DNA of 42,851 nt. Origin: Immundisolibacterales bacterium. GTDB taxonomy: Bacteria > Pseudomonadota > Gammaproteobacteria > HK1. The notes beneath the pieces were generated by a model, which was not told where the DNA came from, did not search any database, and saw only the letters and a program-made list of their open reading frames with translations. The translations under genes were made by a program, and so were the position numbers. Shown piece after piece: positions 27,759 to 40,265 of this stretch. Location of the stretch: assembly GCA_026712715.1 (NCBI GenBank), contig JAPOPW010000028.1:1-42851 (forward strand). Direction: 5' to 3'. Positions within the stretch are counted from its first letter, which is position 1; the number at the start of each line of letters is the position of its first letter.

Positions 27759-27868
27759 TCACCTCCGGTTTCCGAAACGTGGGCCGGCGCGCGCGAAGAA
27801 CGGTCTCCGGCCGCCCGGCCCGGCTGGCCCGCACCGACCCATCCGGTACACTGGCGCGGGGGCGCGAC

Positions 27869-28861
27869 GTGGAACGGATCGTATTCCGGCTGCTCGACAG
27901 GATGTGGTACGGCCGCGGCGGCTGGGGGCGATGCCTGGCTCCCCTCTCCCTTCCGTACGCCGCTTCCGTACGGGTACGCCGGGTGCTCTTTCGCCGCGGA
28001 CTGCGCACCTCCCACCGGATCGGGGTGCCGGTCGTGGTCGTCGGCAACATCGCAGTCGGAGGAACCGGCAAGACGCCCCTCGTCGTCTGGCTCGTTCATC
28101 GTCTGCGCGCGCACGGCTATCGACCCGGGGTCATCTGCTCGGGTTACCGCGGGCACTCACGCGGATGGCCACGGCACGTGGGCGCGGACTCGGACCCGGC
28201 CGAGGTCGGAGACGAAGCGGTGCTGGTAGCAAAGCGATGCTCCTGCCCGGTCGTGGCCGCTCCGGATCGGGTCTCCGCGGCTCGAACCCTGCTTGGCAAT
28301 GCGGATTGCGACATCTTGATCTCGGACGACGGTCTCCAGCACTATCGGCTCGCACGCGATATCGAAATCGCGGTGTTGGACGGACAGCGCCGGCACGGTA
28401 CCGGCTGGTGCTTCCCCGCCGGACCGCTGCGCGAGCCAGTCTCACGCCTCGAGTCCGTTGACTTCGTGGTGGTCAAGGGCGAGGCATGCGAGGGCGAGTA
28501 TCGAATGGAGCTGTCCGGACGGCTTCTCCGGCAGGCCGCGGACGACTCGGTCGCAATCGATCCGGCGGAGCTTCCCGCCGGCACCGTTCACGCGGTGGCC
28601 GGCATCGGCAACCCGCGTCCGTTCTTCCGTCGGCTTCGCGACCTCGGACTTCGAATTTCGCCTCACGCGTTTCCCGATCACCATCCGTTCTCTTCGCACG
28701 ACATCGAATTTCACGACGGACGTCCGGTAATCATGACGGAGAAGGATGCGGTCAAGTGCCGGCGATTCGCGACCGGCCGTCACTGGTACCTGCCCGTGGA
28801 CGCTGAGGTTGACCAGGCACTCGAAACGGAGCTCGTCGCTCGTCTCGGCAGCCCTGCATGA
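27869..28861 (+). CDS. lpxK: Tetraacyldisaccharide 4'-kinase
   Basis: The 330-residue membrane-associated kinase phosphorylates the 4' position of the lipid A disaccharide. It has RMWYGRGGWGRCLAPLS, Walker A GNIAVGGTGKTP (59-70), GYRGHSRGWP, VGDEAVLVAKR, LISDDGLQHYRLARDIEIAV and MTEKDAVKC near the end, all typical of LpxK. GTG 27869 is chosen because it gives the family start; a -10-like TACACT lies at 27847-27852 without a good -35. The stop overlaps kdsB (ATGA). In E. coli msbA precedes lpxK, and in Pseudomonas exbBD do; here comEC ends 110 bases upstream with nothing between. Confidence 0.95.
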   Translation: MERIVFRLLDRMWYGRGGWGRCLAPLSLPYAASVRVRRVLFRRGLRTSHRIGVPVVVVGNIAVGGTGKTPLVVWLVHRLRAHGYRPGVICSGYRGHSRGWPRHVGADSDPAEVGDEAVLVAKRCSCPVVAAPDRVSAARTLLGNADCDILISDDGLQHYRLARDIEIAVLDGQRRHGTGWCFPAGPLREPVSRLESVDFVVVKGEACEGEYRMELSGRLLRQAADDSVAIDPAELPAGTVHAVAGIGNPRPFFRRLRDLGLRISPHAFPDHHPFSSHDIEFHDGRPVIMTEKDAVKCRRFATGRHWYLPVDAEVDQALETELVARLGSPA

Positions 28862-29616
28862 AGTCCGCTCCGTTCACCGCAATCATTCCCGCGCGGCTTG
28901 CCTCGACGCGATTGCCGGAGAAGGTGCTCCTCCCCATTGCGGGCAAACCGATGATCCGGCATGTATACGAGCGCGCGTGCGAGAGCGGGGCGGAGCGCGT
29001 GATCGTGGCCGTGGACGACCAGCGGATCGCGGACGCGGTCGCCGGCGCCGAGACCTGCCGGACATCGGTCTCCCATCGTTCGGGCACCGAGAGGATCGCG
29101 GAGGTGATCGAACGGCTCGGGCTTGACTCCGGTGCAATTATCGTCAACGTGCAGGCGGACGAGCCGCTGCTTCCTCCGTCACTCATCCGTCAGGTGGCGA
29201 CAAACCTCGCGGAGCGGCCGTCGGCGGACGTCGCCACCCTTTGCGAGCCGATCGCGTCGGCGGACGCGGTGTTCGACCCGAATCTGGTGAAGGTGGTTCG
29301 GGATCGAGCGGACTACGCTCTCTACTTCAGCCGGGCGCCGATTCCCTGGAATCGGGCCCGGTTTCCCCACCGCGACGAATGGCGGCCCGGCGAGCACTTC
29401 CGCCATCTCGGGCTCTACTCATATCGGGCAGGCTACGTGCAGTCCTACGTCAGGCTGCCGCCTTTCGACCTCGAGACGATCGAATCGCTGGAGCAATTGC
29501 GGGTGCTCGCCCACGGCGGTCGGATCCATGTGGACGTGGCGGAGGCCGCGCCGGGACCGGGCATCGACACCGAGGCGGACCTCGACCAGGTCCGTGCTCT
29601 CGCGGGGGGCCCATGA
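28858..29616 (+). CDS. kdsB: 3-deoxy-manno-octulosonate cytidylyltransferase
   Basis: The 252-residue enzyme activates Kdo as CMP-Kdo for lipopolysaccharide core synthesis. Motifs: FTAIIPARLASTRLPEKVLL, SHRSGTERIAEV, VNVQADEPLLPPSLI, VKVVRDRADYALYFSRAPIPW, HLGLYSYRAGYV and LPPFDLETIESLEQLRVL. ATG 28858 overlaps lpxK by four bases and its stop overlaps the phosphatase gene, so the three are one translational unit. The small Trm112-like gene often found between lpxK and kdsB is absent. Confidence 0.97.
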   Translation: MKSAPFTAIIPARLASTRLPEKVLLPIAGKPMIRHVYERACESGAERVIVAVDDQRIADAVAGAETCRTSVSHRSGTERIAEVIERLGLDSGAIIVNVQADEPLLPPSLIRQVATNLAERPSADVATLCEPIASADAVFDPNLVKVVRDRADYALYFSRAPIPWNRARFPHRDEWRPGEHFRHLGLYSYRAGYVQSYVRLPPFDLETIESLEQLRVLAHGGRIHVDVAEAAPGPGIDTEADLDQVRALAGGP

Positions 29617-30332
29617 GCTCGTTCCGGCCGTATCTGCGGTTCGTGCGAAATGCGGGCGGGCGCGACTTCGTCGTCGGGGACATCCACGGCATGTTCGGCG
29701 CGCTCCGCGACCTCCTGGCGCTCGCGGAATTCGATGGCGAACGCGACCGCCTCTTCTCGGTCGGCGACCTGATCGACCGCGGTCCCGGATCGCGCGAGGC
29801 GCCGGGGTGGATCGCAGAGCCGTGGTTCCATCCGGTCCGCGGAAACCACGAGCAGTTTCTGCTCGACTCCGGCGATCCGTCCATACTGGACCTCTGGACC
29901 CGTTACAACGGCGGCGACTGGTGGTTCGATTGTCCACCCGAGGAACGCGATTCGTTCCGCAGGGCATTTGCCGCGCTCCCCTTCGCCATCGAAATCGACA
30001 CGCCGAACGGAAGGGTCGGGGTGGTCCATGCCGACGCGCCACGCTCGAACTCCTGGGCAGAGTTCCTGACGGACCTGGAGTCGCGCAACGAACGCGTCCG
30101 CGAGCACGCGATCTGGTCGCGGGAGCGGATCAGCGCAGGTTGTGCGGCGCACGTGTCCGGCGTTGAGCTCGTGGTCTGCGGACACACCCCGACGACGCGA
30201 ATCGTGTCGGTGGGAAACGTCCGTTTCATCGACACCGGCGCGGTCTATTCCCACTTCCCGGGCGCACGGCTCACGATGGTGGAGATCGCGCCGCAGTGGT
30301 GTCGCGCACGTTCCGTCGCGACGCACGAGTAA
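29613..30332 (+). CDS. Metallophosphatase of the PrpA/lambda-phosphatase type
   Basis: The 239-residue PPP-family protein has the three metal-binding signatures GDIHG (22-26), GDLIDRG (51-57) and GNHE (77-80), plus later VVHADAP and CGHTP His ligands. This arrangement matches bacterial serine/threonine phosphatases such as PrpA/PrpB and lambda phosphatase. ATG 29613 overlaps the kdsB stop. Substrate is unknown; linkage with lpxK and kdsB is by position only. It ends about 110 bases before the convergent infA. Confidence 0.85.
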   Translation: MSSFRPYLRFVRNAGGRDFVVGDIHGMFGALRDLLALAEFDGERDRLFSVGDLIDRGPGSREAPGWIAEPWFHPVRGNHEQFLLDSGDPSILDLWTRYNGGDWWFDCPPEERDSFRRAFAALPFAIEIDTPNGRVGVVHADAPRSNSWAEFLTDLESRNERVREHAIWSRERISAGCAAHVSGVELVVCGHTPTTRIVSVGNVRFIDTGAVYSHFPGARLTMVEIAPQWCRARSVATHE

Positions 30333-30364
30333 CCAGCCAACCCCGCGGGGCGGGCACCCCATGC

Positions 30365-30411
30365 GGGAAGCGGCCCGACAGGGCATGCGGCTTCCCGAAA
30401 GGACCTTCGGG
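30365..30411. terminator. Possible bidirectional terminator between the phosphatase gene and infA
   Basis: GGGAAGC (30365-30371) pairs with GCTTCCC (30390-30396), and an overlapping hairpin CCCGAA/TTCGGG (30394-30399 with 30406-30411) follows. Two convergent genes end on either side. No strong T-run is present on either strand, so termination is only suggested by position and structure. Confidence 0.4.
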
Positions 30412-30444
30412 GACGCGCAACGAGATCCGGAGCGAGCCTGGGGG

Positions 30445-30663
30445 CTAGCGGGCCCGGTAGACGATTCGCCCCTTGGTCAGATCGTAGGGAGTCAGTTGAA
30501 CGGTGACCCGGTCGCCAGTCAGGATGCGAATGTAGTTCTTCCGCATCTTTCCGGAAATGTGGGCGGTGACGGTATGGCCGTTCTCCAGCTCGACTCGAAA
30601 CATGGTGTTGGGCAGCGTCTCGGCGACGGTGCCTTCCATCTCGATGTGGTCTTCCTTGGGCAA
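30445..30663 (-). CDS. infA: Translation initiation factor IF-1
   Basis: The 72-residue S1/OB-fold protein has the standard IF-1 length and sequence: [60 protein letters not shown]. It binds the 30S A site. It starts 3 bases after the aat stop, so trxB-aat-infA form a likely minus-strand transcript. The aat-infA link is also seen in E. coli. Confidence 0.98.
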   Translation of the reverse strand: MPKEDHIEMEGTVAETLPNTMFRVELENGHTVTAHISGKMRKNYIRILTGDRVTVQLTPYDLTKGRIVYRAR

Positions 30664-30666
30664 GCG

Positions 30667-31404
30667 CTACTCCTCTCTCCCGGCATCTCCGGACATTCTC
30701 CCGGTTGCGGTGAAACTTGGCAAGGAAACCGGGTGAACATGCCCATCCACTGTCCCCGATGCGACTTCCGGGGAACCGGCAAAGTGATCGAGGAAGGCGA
30801 GGAACTCGTAGCGGGGAACGAGCCGCGCTCCGAGCCGCATGAGATGCTCGTTCGGCACCTGGCAGTCGATGAGGACGTACCCCTCCGCGCAAAGGGACGC
30901 CAGCGCGACCTTGGAGGCGTCCGGGACGCGCGAGAACATGGACTCTCCGCAGAACACCCGACCGACCGACACGCCGTAGAGTCCTCCAACCAGGACTCCG
31001 TCACGCCAGCATTCGATCGAATGGGCATGACCCGCCGCATGAAGGGAGAGATACGCTCGCTGCATCTCGGGGGTAATCCAGGTCTCGGAACCGGCGCCCG
31101 TCCGCGGCGCCGCGCAACCCCGCACGACCGACTCGAACGCGGCATTCCAGGTGACTTCGAACTCGTCACGCCGCAGCCGGCGCCGCAGGCGACGCGAGAT
31201 ACGGAGCTCGGCCGGCACGATCACCGCTCGGGGATCGGGGGACCACCACAGAATCGGCCCGCCTTCGCAGTACCACGGAAATATCCCGCGCCGGTAGGCA
31301 TGAACGAGCCTCTGCGGGTGGAGGTCGCCGCCTACCGCGAGGGGGCGGTCTCCCGGGGCGTGCCGGGGGTCCGGAAACGCGATCGGGGGCGAACCGGACG
31401 CAAT
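30667..31404 (-). CDS. aat: Leucyl/phenylalanyl-tRNA-protein transferase, start uncertain
   Basis: The enzyme adds Leu or Phe to N-terminal Arg/Lys for N-end-rule degradation. The core is clear: FPDP, LAVGGDLHPQRLVHAYRRGIFPW, GGPILWWSPDPRAV, WITPEMQRAYLSLHAAGHAHS, GGLYGVSVGRVFCGESMFS and LIDCQVPNEHL. The start is a problem. In this frame I find no ATG, GTG or TTG between the trxB stop region and the conserved PIAFPDP block; the only upstream standard start is 31656, deep in trxB. The coordinate given uses ATT 31404, which yields 245 residues (E. coli has 234) but is a guess. An unusual start, a small frameshift or a long overlap are all possible. Confidence 0.85.
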   Translation of the reverse strand: MASGSPPIAFPDPRHAPGDRPLAVGGDLHPQRLVHAYRRGIFPWYCEGGPILWWSPDPRAVIVPAELRISRRLRRRLRRDEFEVTWNAAFESVVRGCAAPRTGAGSETWITPEMQRAYLSLHAAGHAHSIECWRDGVLVGGLYGVSVGRVFCGESMFSRVPDASKVALASLCAEGYVLIDCQVPNEHLMRLGARLVPRYEFLAFLDHFAGSPEVASGTVDGHVHPVSLPSFTATGRMSGDAGREE

Positions 31405-31480
31405 CCGCGCCGGCCCCCGGGAGGGCGCCTCCGGTCGCGGACCGCGGAGGCCGCCGCCCCCGGTCGCCGCCCGGCCGATG

Positions 31481-32755
<1,275 letters not shown>

Positions 32756-35050
32756 TTGGCGCACACATTTCCCCCGAGGCAACTGCGGTTGCTCGCCAAG
32801 GCGCTAGGCCGAGGAGGGCGTGAAGCCACGCTCGCCGGGATCGCGGCGGCCGCGATCTTCCTCGCGCTCGCGATTTCCAGCTACCACCGAGGTGACCCGA
32901 GCTGGTCGGTCCGTAACGGATCGGAAAGCGTCATGAATCGCGGCGGGGTGGTGGGTGCGTGGATTTCCGATTTCCTGCTCCAGCTCTTCGGCCACATGGC
33001 ATGGCTCCTTCCGCTCCTGCTCGTGGCCCTCGGCATCTCGCTGTTTCTCGATCGCGAGAAGACGACGAACCGGCTCGTCTGGCTGACCCGCAGCGTCGGA
33101 CTGGCAATGCTCCTGATGGCCGCGTGCGGGGTGGCCACGCTCCACTACGGTGACGCAGGCACCCTCCCGGCCGGTGTGGGCGCGGGCGGCATTCTCGGGT
33201 CCGTCATCGGTCAGACCCTGCTCGTCGGGTTCAATTTCCTCGGCGCCACCGTGATCATGCTCGGGCTGCTGTTCGCCGGTTGGACCCTCTTCACGCGGGT
33301 GTCGTGGCTGACCGTAATGGAGTCGACCGGGCGCCTCGCGTTGTCCGCGCTCGGCGCGTTGGCGGGGATGTCGGGGCGTCAACGGGAACGCCGCGAGGTC
33401 TCGCACGCGCGCCGCGAGAGGGTGCAGAAGGTCACGACCAAGGCCCGCAAGAACCCCAGACGCAAGCGGCCCCCGCGCATCGAACCCGTTCTGACCGACA
33501 TCGAACCGAGCCCCCGGGTCGAGCGGGAGCGGCAGGCCGTTCTCTTCGAACCGGCCGGACCCATGCTCCCCGAGCTCGCCCAGCTCGACACCCCGTCCGG
33601 CCGACCGCAGGCCATGTCGGCCGCCGCCCTCGAGACGATGTCGCGACAAGTCGAAGCAAAGCTGCGCGATTTCGGAATCGACGTCGAGGTCGTAGCCGTT
33701 CACCCGGGCCCGGTCATCACCCGTTTCGAGCTTCAGCCCTCTCCGGGGCTCAAGGTGAGCAGGGTGACGGCTCTCGCCAAGGACCTCGCCCGCTCGCTCT
33801 CGACAGTCAGCGTGCGAATCGTCGAGATCATTCCGGGCAAGTCCGTCATCGGCCTCGAAGTCCCCAACGAAGAGGTCGAGCTGGTCTATCTGAGCGAAAT
33901 TCTGAGCTCCGCCGACTACGAGCGGAGCGCGTCGCCGGTCACGCTCGGCCTCGGCAAGGACATTGGCGGGCAACCGGTCGTGGTGGATCTCGCACGCATG
34001 CCCCATCTGCTCGTCGCGGGAACTACCGGTTCCGGGAAGTCGGTCGCCCTGAACGCGATGATCCTGAGCATCCTCTACAAGTCGTCGGCCGACCAGGTAC
34101 GGCTGATCATGGTCGATCCGAAGATGCTCGAGCTCTCGGTTTACGACGGGATTCCGCATCTGCTCGCCCCGGTGGTGACGGACATGAAGGATGCGGGCAA
34201 CGCCTTTCGCTGGTGCATCGGAGAAATGGAACGCCGCTATCGGTTGATGTCCGAGCTCGGAGTGAGGAACATCGCGGGGTACAACCGGAAGGTCGCGGAG
34301 GCGGTGCGTGCCGGGGAGCCCATTCCCAATCCGATGGCCCGAACGGAAGACGACGCCGATCCGGCGGACGCCCTGCTGGTGGAGCCGCTGCCGTTGATCG
34401 TCGTCGTCGTGGATGAGCTCGCCGACCTCATGATGGTGAGCGGGAAGAAGATCGAACAGCTCATCGCCCGGCTGGCTCAGAAGGCGCGCGCTTCGGGTAT
34501 CCATCTGCTCCTCGCGACCCAGCGTCCTTCGGTGGACGTGATCACCGGTCTCATCAAGGCGAACATTCCGAGCCGGATTGCGTTCCAGGTTTCGTCGCGG
34601 GTCGATTCGAGAACGATTCTCGATCAGGGGGGCGCCGAGCAGTTGCTGGGTCATGGCGACATGCTTCATCTCACCCCCGGGATGCAGGCGCCATCTCGAA
34701 TCCACGGCGCGTTCGTCAGCGATCAGGAGGTGCACCGGGTGGTGGACCATCTCAAGGCGGACAAGAGCCCCGACTATGTCGAAGGGGTGCTCGAGGGAGG
34801 AGAATGGCCTGGCGATACCGGCACCGGCGACTCGGCCTCGGAAGACGCGGAGGCGGATCCGCTGTACGACGAAGCGGTTCGGATGGTCACCGAATCGGGA
34901 AGAGCGTCGATCTCGGGTGTCCAGCGCCGCCTGAAGATCGGCTACAACCGGGCTGCGAGAATGGTAGAGCAGATGGAGGCGGCCGGCGTGGTCGGCCCGG
35001 TGCAGTCCAACGGCTCGCGGGAAGTTCTGGCTCCACCGCCACCCGACTGA
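32756..35050 (+). CDS. ftsK: DNA translocase FtsK
   Basis: The 764-residue septal motor pumps DNA toward dif and activates XerCD. Four TM helices lie in about residues 22-190, then a basic/proline linker (about 205-290), then the motor: alpha domain, Walker [15 protein letters not shown] (about 420-433), Walker [14 protein letters not shown] (about 546), [20 protein letters not shown], and a winged-helix gamma domain (about 700-764, [24 protein letters not shown]) that reads KOPS. The linker is short relative to E. coli. TTG 32756 fits the promoter; TTG 32789 with GAGG upstream is an alternative. The stop overlaps lolA. Confidence 0.95.
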   Translation: MAHTFPPRQLRLLAKALGRGGREATLAGIAAAAIFLALAISSYHRGDPSWSVRNGSESVMNRGGVVGAWISDFLLQLFGHMAWLLPLLLVALGISLFLDREKTTNRLVWLTRSVGLAMLLMAACGVATLHYGDAGTLPAGVGAGGILGSVIGQTLLVGFNFLGATVIMLGLLFAGWTLFTRVSWLTVMESTGRLALSALGALAGMSGRQRERREVSHARRERVQKVTTKARKNPRRKRPPRIEPVLTDIEPSPRVERERQAVLFEPAGPMLPELAQLDTPSGRPQAMSAAALETMSRQVEAKLRDFGIDVEVVAVHPGPVITRFELQPSPGLKVSRVTALAKDLARSLSTVSVRIVEIIPGKSVIGLEVPNEEVELVYLSEILSSADYERSASPVTLGLGKDIGGQPVVVDLARMPHLLVAGTTGSGKSVALNAMILSILYKSSADQVRLIMVDPKMLELSVYDGIPHLLAPVVTDMKDAGNAFRWCIGEMERRYRLMSELGVRNIAGYNRKVAEAVRAGEPIPNPMARTEDDADPADALLVEPLPLIVVVVDELADLMMVSGKKIEQLIARLAQKARASGIHLLLATQRPSVDVITGLIKANIPSRIAFQVSSRVDSRTILDQGGAEQLLGHGDMLHLTPGMQAPSRIHGAFVSDQEVHRVVDHLKADKSPDYVEGVLEGGEWPGDTGTGDSASEDAEADPLYDEAVRMVTESGRASISGVQRRLKIGYNRAARMVEQMEAAGVVGPVQSNGSREVLAPPPPD

Positions 35051-35704
35051 TGCGTTCTCTTCACCGAAACCTCGTGCGATTCCGAATCGCCGTCGTCATG
35101 GCCTGCTTCGTGACGGCGTTGGCTGCGTCGCTCGTTCGCGCGCTCGCCGAGACCCCTGCGACGGACCGGATCGAGTCGTGGATCTCCGCGAACGAGTCAC
35201 TCCGGGCCGGCTTCAGCCAGTCCGTGTTCGACGAAGACGGGGTGCGGATTGGAGAGTCGAAGGGGACCGTCGCTTTCCTCCGCCCCTATCGCTTTCGATG
35301 GGACTACGTGGCTCCCGGACCCCAGGTCATCGTCGCCGACGGGAACGAGGTGTGGTGGTACGACGCCGATCTGCAGCAAGTGACCGTTCGACCGGTCGAG
35401 TCTGCCCTGGAGGGCACGCCCGCGGTGCTTCTCGCGGGCCCCCGAAGGGTGGACGAGCACTTTCGAATCACCGGCCTTCCTTCCGCCGACGGAGTCGATT
35501 GGGTCGAGCTCATCCCGCGAAGCGAAGATGCGGTGTTCCGGGCCATCAGGTTGGGCATGCAGGGAAGCGAGGTCCGCACCGTGGAGATGGACGATGGATT
35601 CGGCCAGACCACCCGGATCGAATTCTTCGACGTCGAGCGCAACCCGACGCTCGACGAGCGTTTGTTCCGGTTCGTGCCGCCACCCGAGGCCGACGTCATC
35701 CGAG

Positions 35705-35712
<8 letters not shown>
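35050..35712 (+). CDS. lolA: Outer-membrane lipoprotein carrier protein LolA
   Basis: The 220-residue periplasmic chaperone accepts lipoproteins from the LolCDE-type transporter. Its long signal sequence has a basic start ([12 protein letters not shown]), a hydrophobic core and likely cleavage after ALA (residue 33). The mature part has the LolA features LRAGFSQSVFDEDG, SKGTVAFLRPYRFRWDYVAPGPQVIVADG and WWYDADLQQVTVRPV, with two Trp in the lipid cavity region. It overlaps the ftsK stop by one base and rarA by 8, matching ftsK-lolA-rarA-serS in E. coli. Confidence 0.93.
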
Positions 35713-38300
<2,588 letters not shown>

Positions 38301-38315
38301 GTCCGCCGGGCGGAC
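38301..38315 (+). terminator. Short palindrome directly after serS
   Basis: GTCCGC-cgg-GCGGAC begins at the base after the serS stop. It could cap the ftsK-lolA-rarA-serS transcript, but it has no T-run. Confidence 0.35.
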
Positions 38316-38410
38316 GGCCGCGAAGCATCAGGGACACCGCGCCGCGCACCGCGAGACGTGCGTGCCCCGACCCGGCGGCCGCCACCCGCCGGCCGCAGCC
38401 GTTCGTCCGT

Positions 38411-38590
38411 TCACACGAGCTTCATCAGCAGGAAGACGAACGCGCCGATAAGCACGAGCGGGACGAGGGCGGTCAACCACTGCTTTCCGGATGCCTTGGG
38501 AGTCGCCCGCAGGATCGCGGGAAGCCGCGGGACCAGGAAGACCAGCATCGCCCCCAGGAGCAGCGCGGTGCCGATCTCCATCCAGCCCAT
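38411..38590 (-). CDS. 59-residue two-TM membrane protein
   Basis: From ATG 38590, with GAGGG about 10 bases upstream, the frame gives MGWMEIGTALLLGAMLVFLV, a short PRLPAILRATPKASGKQWLT loop and LVPLVLIGAFVFLLMKLV. Two TM helices flank a basic loop that should face the cytoplasm. GTG 38596 would add two residues. Small proteins of this shape occur near yccA or serS in related genomes as hypothetical membrane proteins; no function is known to me. It lies 64 bases downstream of the YccA-like gene on the same strand. Confidence 0.75.
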   Translation of the reverse strand: MGWMEIGTALLLGAMLVFLVPRLPAILRATPKASGKQWLTALVPLVLIGAFVFLLMKLV

Positions 38591-38654
38591 CGGCACTTGC
38601 CCTCGGGAGCGAGCGCGCCCCGGCGATGCCGGCCGGGGCGTCGCACAGGGCAGC

Positions 38655-39326
38655 TCAATCGTCGCCGCTTGCGAAACCGAGCAGGTGCAGCAGGTGGATG
38701 AAGATGTTGAAGATGCTGAGATAGAGCGAGACGGTGGCCAGGATGTAGTTGGTCTCGCCTCCGTTGACCATGCGACTCGTGTCGAACAGGATGAATCCAC
38801 TCATGATGAGGATCACCACGGCCGAGATGACGAGCGAAAGGATCGGAATCTGGAGGAAGATGTTGGCCACGGCCGCGACCAGAACCACCACGAACCCGGT
38901 GAACAGGAACCCTCCGAGGAAGCTGAAGTCTCGCCGGGTGGTCAGCGCGTAGCCGGAAAGGGCGAGGAAGATCACCCCGGTTCCCCCCAGAGCGGTCATC
39001 ACCACGTTCGAGCCGTTCGGCAGCGCGAGATACATGGAAATTATCGGGCCGAGGCCGAAGCCGAGAAGGCCCGTGATTGCGAACACCGTCCACAATCCGT
39101 TGGCCGAGCGTGCCGTGCGTGGCAGCACGAAGAAGATGAGGAGGAAGGCACCCCCGACCGACAGCAGATAGGCGATGGGGGGAACGGCGAGAACCATCGA
39201 GAGCCCGGCCGTGAGACCGCTGAAGAGCAGAGTCAGGGCGAGCAGTGAGTAGGTGTTGCGGATGAGCCGGTTCGTCGCCACCACCGAAGTGGCGGAGCCG
39301 CTCAGGCTCGGCTGGTAGATTGCCAT
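38655..39326 (-). CDS. Bax inhibitor-1/YccA family membrane protein
   Basis: The 223-residue inner-membrane protein has seven hydrophobic segments and the BI-1 pattern: NRLIRNTYSLLALTLLFSGL at the start, NGLWTVFAITGLLGFGLGPI, LSGYALTTRRDFSFLGGFLF and FILFDTSRMVNGGETNYILAT near the end. E. coli YccA (219 residues) modulates FtsH proteolysis; some family members act as pH-dependent ion leaks. ATG 39326 has GGAGG just upstream. A perfect TATAAT lies about 40 bases before the start. Confidence 0.95.
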   Translation of the reverse strand: MAIYQPSLSGSATSVVATNRLIRNTYSLLALTLLFSGLTAGLSMVLAVPPIAYLLSVGGAFLLIFFVLPRTARSANGLWTVFAITGLLGFGLGPIISMYLALPNGSNVVMTALGGTGVIFLALSGYALTTRRDFSFLGGFLFTGFVVVLVAAVANIFLQIPILSLVISAVVILIMSGFILFDTSRMVNGGETNYILATVSLYLSIFNIFIHLLHLLGFASGDD

Positions 39327-39362
39327 GATTCGCCTCCGAAAAGGGAGAAGACCTTCGGGCGC

Positions 39363-39368
39363 ATTATA
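39363..39368 (-). promoter_or_regulatory. Consensus -10 element (TATAAT) for the YccA-like gene
   Basis: On the minus strand TATAAT sits at 39368-39363, about 40 bases before the start codon. The expected -35 position holds only a weak match (TGTCGG), so the promoter may need an activator or rely on the strong -10. Confidence 0.55.
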
Positions 39369-39465
39369 GTCCGCCCCGTCGCTCTCCGACATGGTGTCGT
39401 CCCACCGGTTTTTCAATCGAGGCGACCCTTCGCTTCCCAGGGTCGTTCGACTATGCTTCCGTCGC

Positions 39466-39553
39466 GGAGAGGTGGCTGAGCGGCTGAAAGCGGCGGTCTT
39501 GAAAACCGTTGACCGGCGACGGTCCGGGGGTTCGAATCCCTCCCTCTCCGCCA
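39466..39553 (+). tRNA. tRNA-Ser (anticodon UGA)
   Basis: The acceptor stem GGAGAGG (39466-39472) pairs with CCTCTCC (39543-39549), followed by discriminator G and encoded CCA (39551-39553). The D-loop GTGGCTGAGCGG, anticodon loop CTTGAAA with TGA at 39500-39502, long class II variable arm and GGTTCGAATCC T-loop are all present. It would read UCN Ser codons. A -10-like TATGCT (39452-39457) lies just upstream. Serine tRNA 3' ends are common integration sites, and the sequence changes character directly after this gene. Confidence 0.97.
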
Positions 39554-39584
39554 TTAGCCCAATAAAAACAACAAGTTACAGAAG

Positions 39585-39607
39585 TCGTACCACAATTCGT
39601 ACCACAA
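39585..39607 (+). repeat. Tandem direct repeat TCGTACCACAA x2, 32 bases after tRNA-Ser
   Basis: TCGTACCACAA occurs at 39585-39595 and 39597-39607, a 12-base period. Short direct repeats like these beside a tRNA 3' end resemble integrase-binding sites of islands that recombine into tRNA genes. No integrase gene is in view, so this is a candidate boundary only. Confidence 0.55.
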
Positions 39608-39840
39608 AAGTGAAAAGCTTGGATGACGCTCCCCGGCGTTCTCTGAGACCATCCTGACCCCCGGAGAGCCTTCCACCCCTCCTTCCTGCGCCCGATCGAA
39701 GACGGCGCGTTCCCTTGATCCCAGTGGCTCCGTTGGGGGTCTGATCGGAACCGTGTCCGGCCGCCTCCCGCAGGATCACCCGCGGGTGCTCGCGTGGTGC
39801 GGTGGATAGAGCCGTAAAACTCCTCGTTCCGGATGATGTC

Positions 39841-39870
39841 TCGGGCGGCCCTCCCCGGAGGGCCGCCCGA
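39841..39870. terminator. Perfect 12-bp hairpin, possible terminator of the 43-residue gene
   Basis: TCGGGCGGCCCT (39841-39852) pairs fully with AGGGCCGCCCGA (39859-39870) across a 6-base loop. It lies 8 bases past the stop of the minus-strand mini-gene. There is no T-run, so it may work as an mRNA 3' stabiliser as well. Confidence 0.5.
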
Positions 39871-39878
39871 GGGCGGGG

Positions 39879-40010
39879 TTAGAGGAATGCGATCGCGCTC
39901 GCGATCGCCAGCAGCACGCTCACCGCGACGATGGCGCCGACCTTGACTGCCGCCCACCACATGCGCTCGATGCGCAGCCCTCCTTCGAGGGTCTCTTTCG
40001 TCTCCCACAT
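39879..40010 (-). CDS. 43-residue single-TM membrane protein
   Basis: ATG 40010 is preceded by GAGGAG with ideal spacing. The product starts with a charged MWETKETLEGGLRIERMWWA and continues with a hydrophobic VGAIVAVSVLLAIASAIAFL anchor reaching the C-terminus. Too short for family assignment. The strong ribosome-binding site and the hairpin after the stop support a real gene. It belongs to a cluster of tiny membrane proteins beside a toxin-antitoxin pair. Confidence 0.6.
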   Translation of the reverse strand: MWETKETLEGGLRIERMWWAAVKVGAIVAVSVLLAIASAIAFL

Positions 40011-40265
40011 GGTCAGCTCCTCGAGAGAGCGGGCCGGTGGTCTGGAACATGACGATCGTCGCGCTGATCACCCCGGCGATGGCGACGGACGCCTTCACGA
40101 CGTCGAGCAGACGTCGCTTGCACATCTCCGTCAACCGGCGTTCCGCGATCTCCGTCCCGGCCCGGAGCGGCGAAGCGGATGGCGGGAGCGCGGCGATTCG
40201 ACGACAATGCAATGCGCGCCGACACGAAGGCGGCCGGGAGTCCGGGCTGGCCACAGGAGGCGATC
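40011..40265. other. Spacer with a possible broken mini-gene on the minus strand
   Basis: From ATG 40125 (minus) the frame gives MCKRRLLDVVKASVAIAGVI then SATIVMFQTTG, a plausible TM helix after a basic start. The frame then runs without a stop through the 43-residue gene and antisense to the tRNA, to 39451, which is not credible protein. It may be a frameshifted mini-gene or chance. The plus strand has nothing I can support before 40266. Confidence 0.35.

Larger units (their letters stand above)
39554..39878. other. Spacer after tRNA-Ser: probable element boundary, no gene
   Basis: The first 60 bases are AT-rich compared with everything else in the window and contain a tandem direct repeat (separate entry). 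No integrase frame follows. The open frame on the minus strand runs antisense through the tRNA and is a shadow. A perfect hairpin closes the interval at 39841-39870. Confidence 0.55.

Noticed and set aside
30372..30386. 15-base sequence shared in inverted form with 41087-41101
   Set aside because: One 15-base match between two sites in 43 kb of GC-rich DNA is expected by chance, and neither copy has further flanking similarity.
39451..40254. 267-codon minus-strand frame
   Set aside because: It runs antisense through the tRNA-Ser gene and across the 43-residue gene; the GGEGGIRTPG stretch is the familiar false translation of a tRNA-Ser complement.
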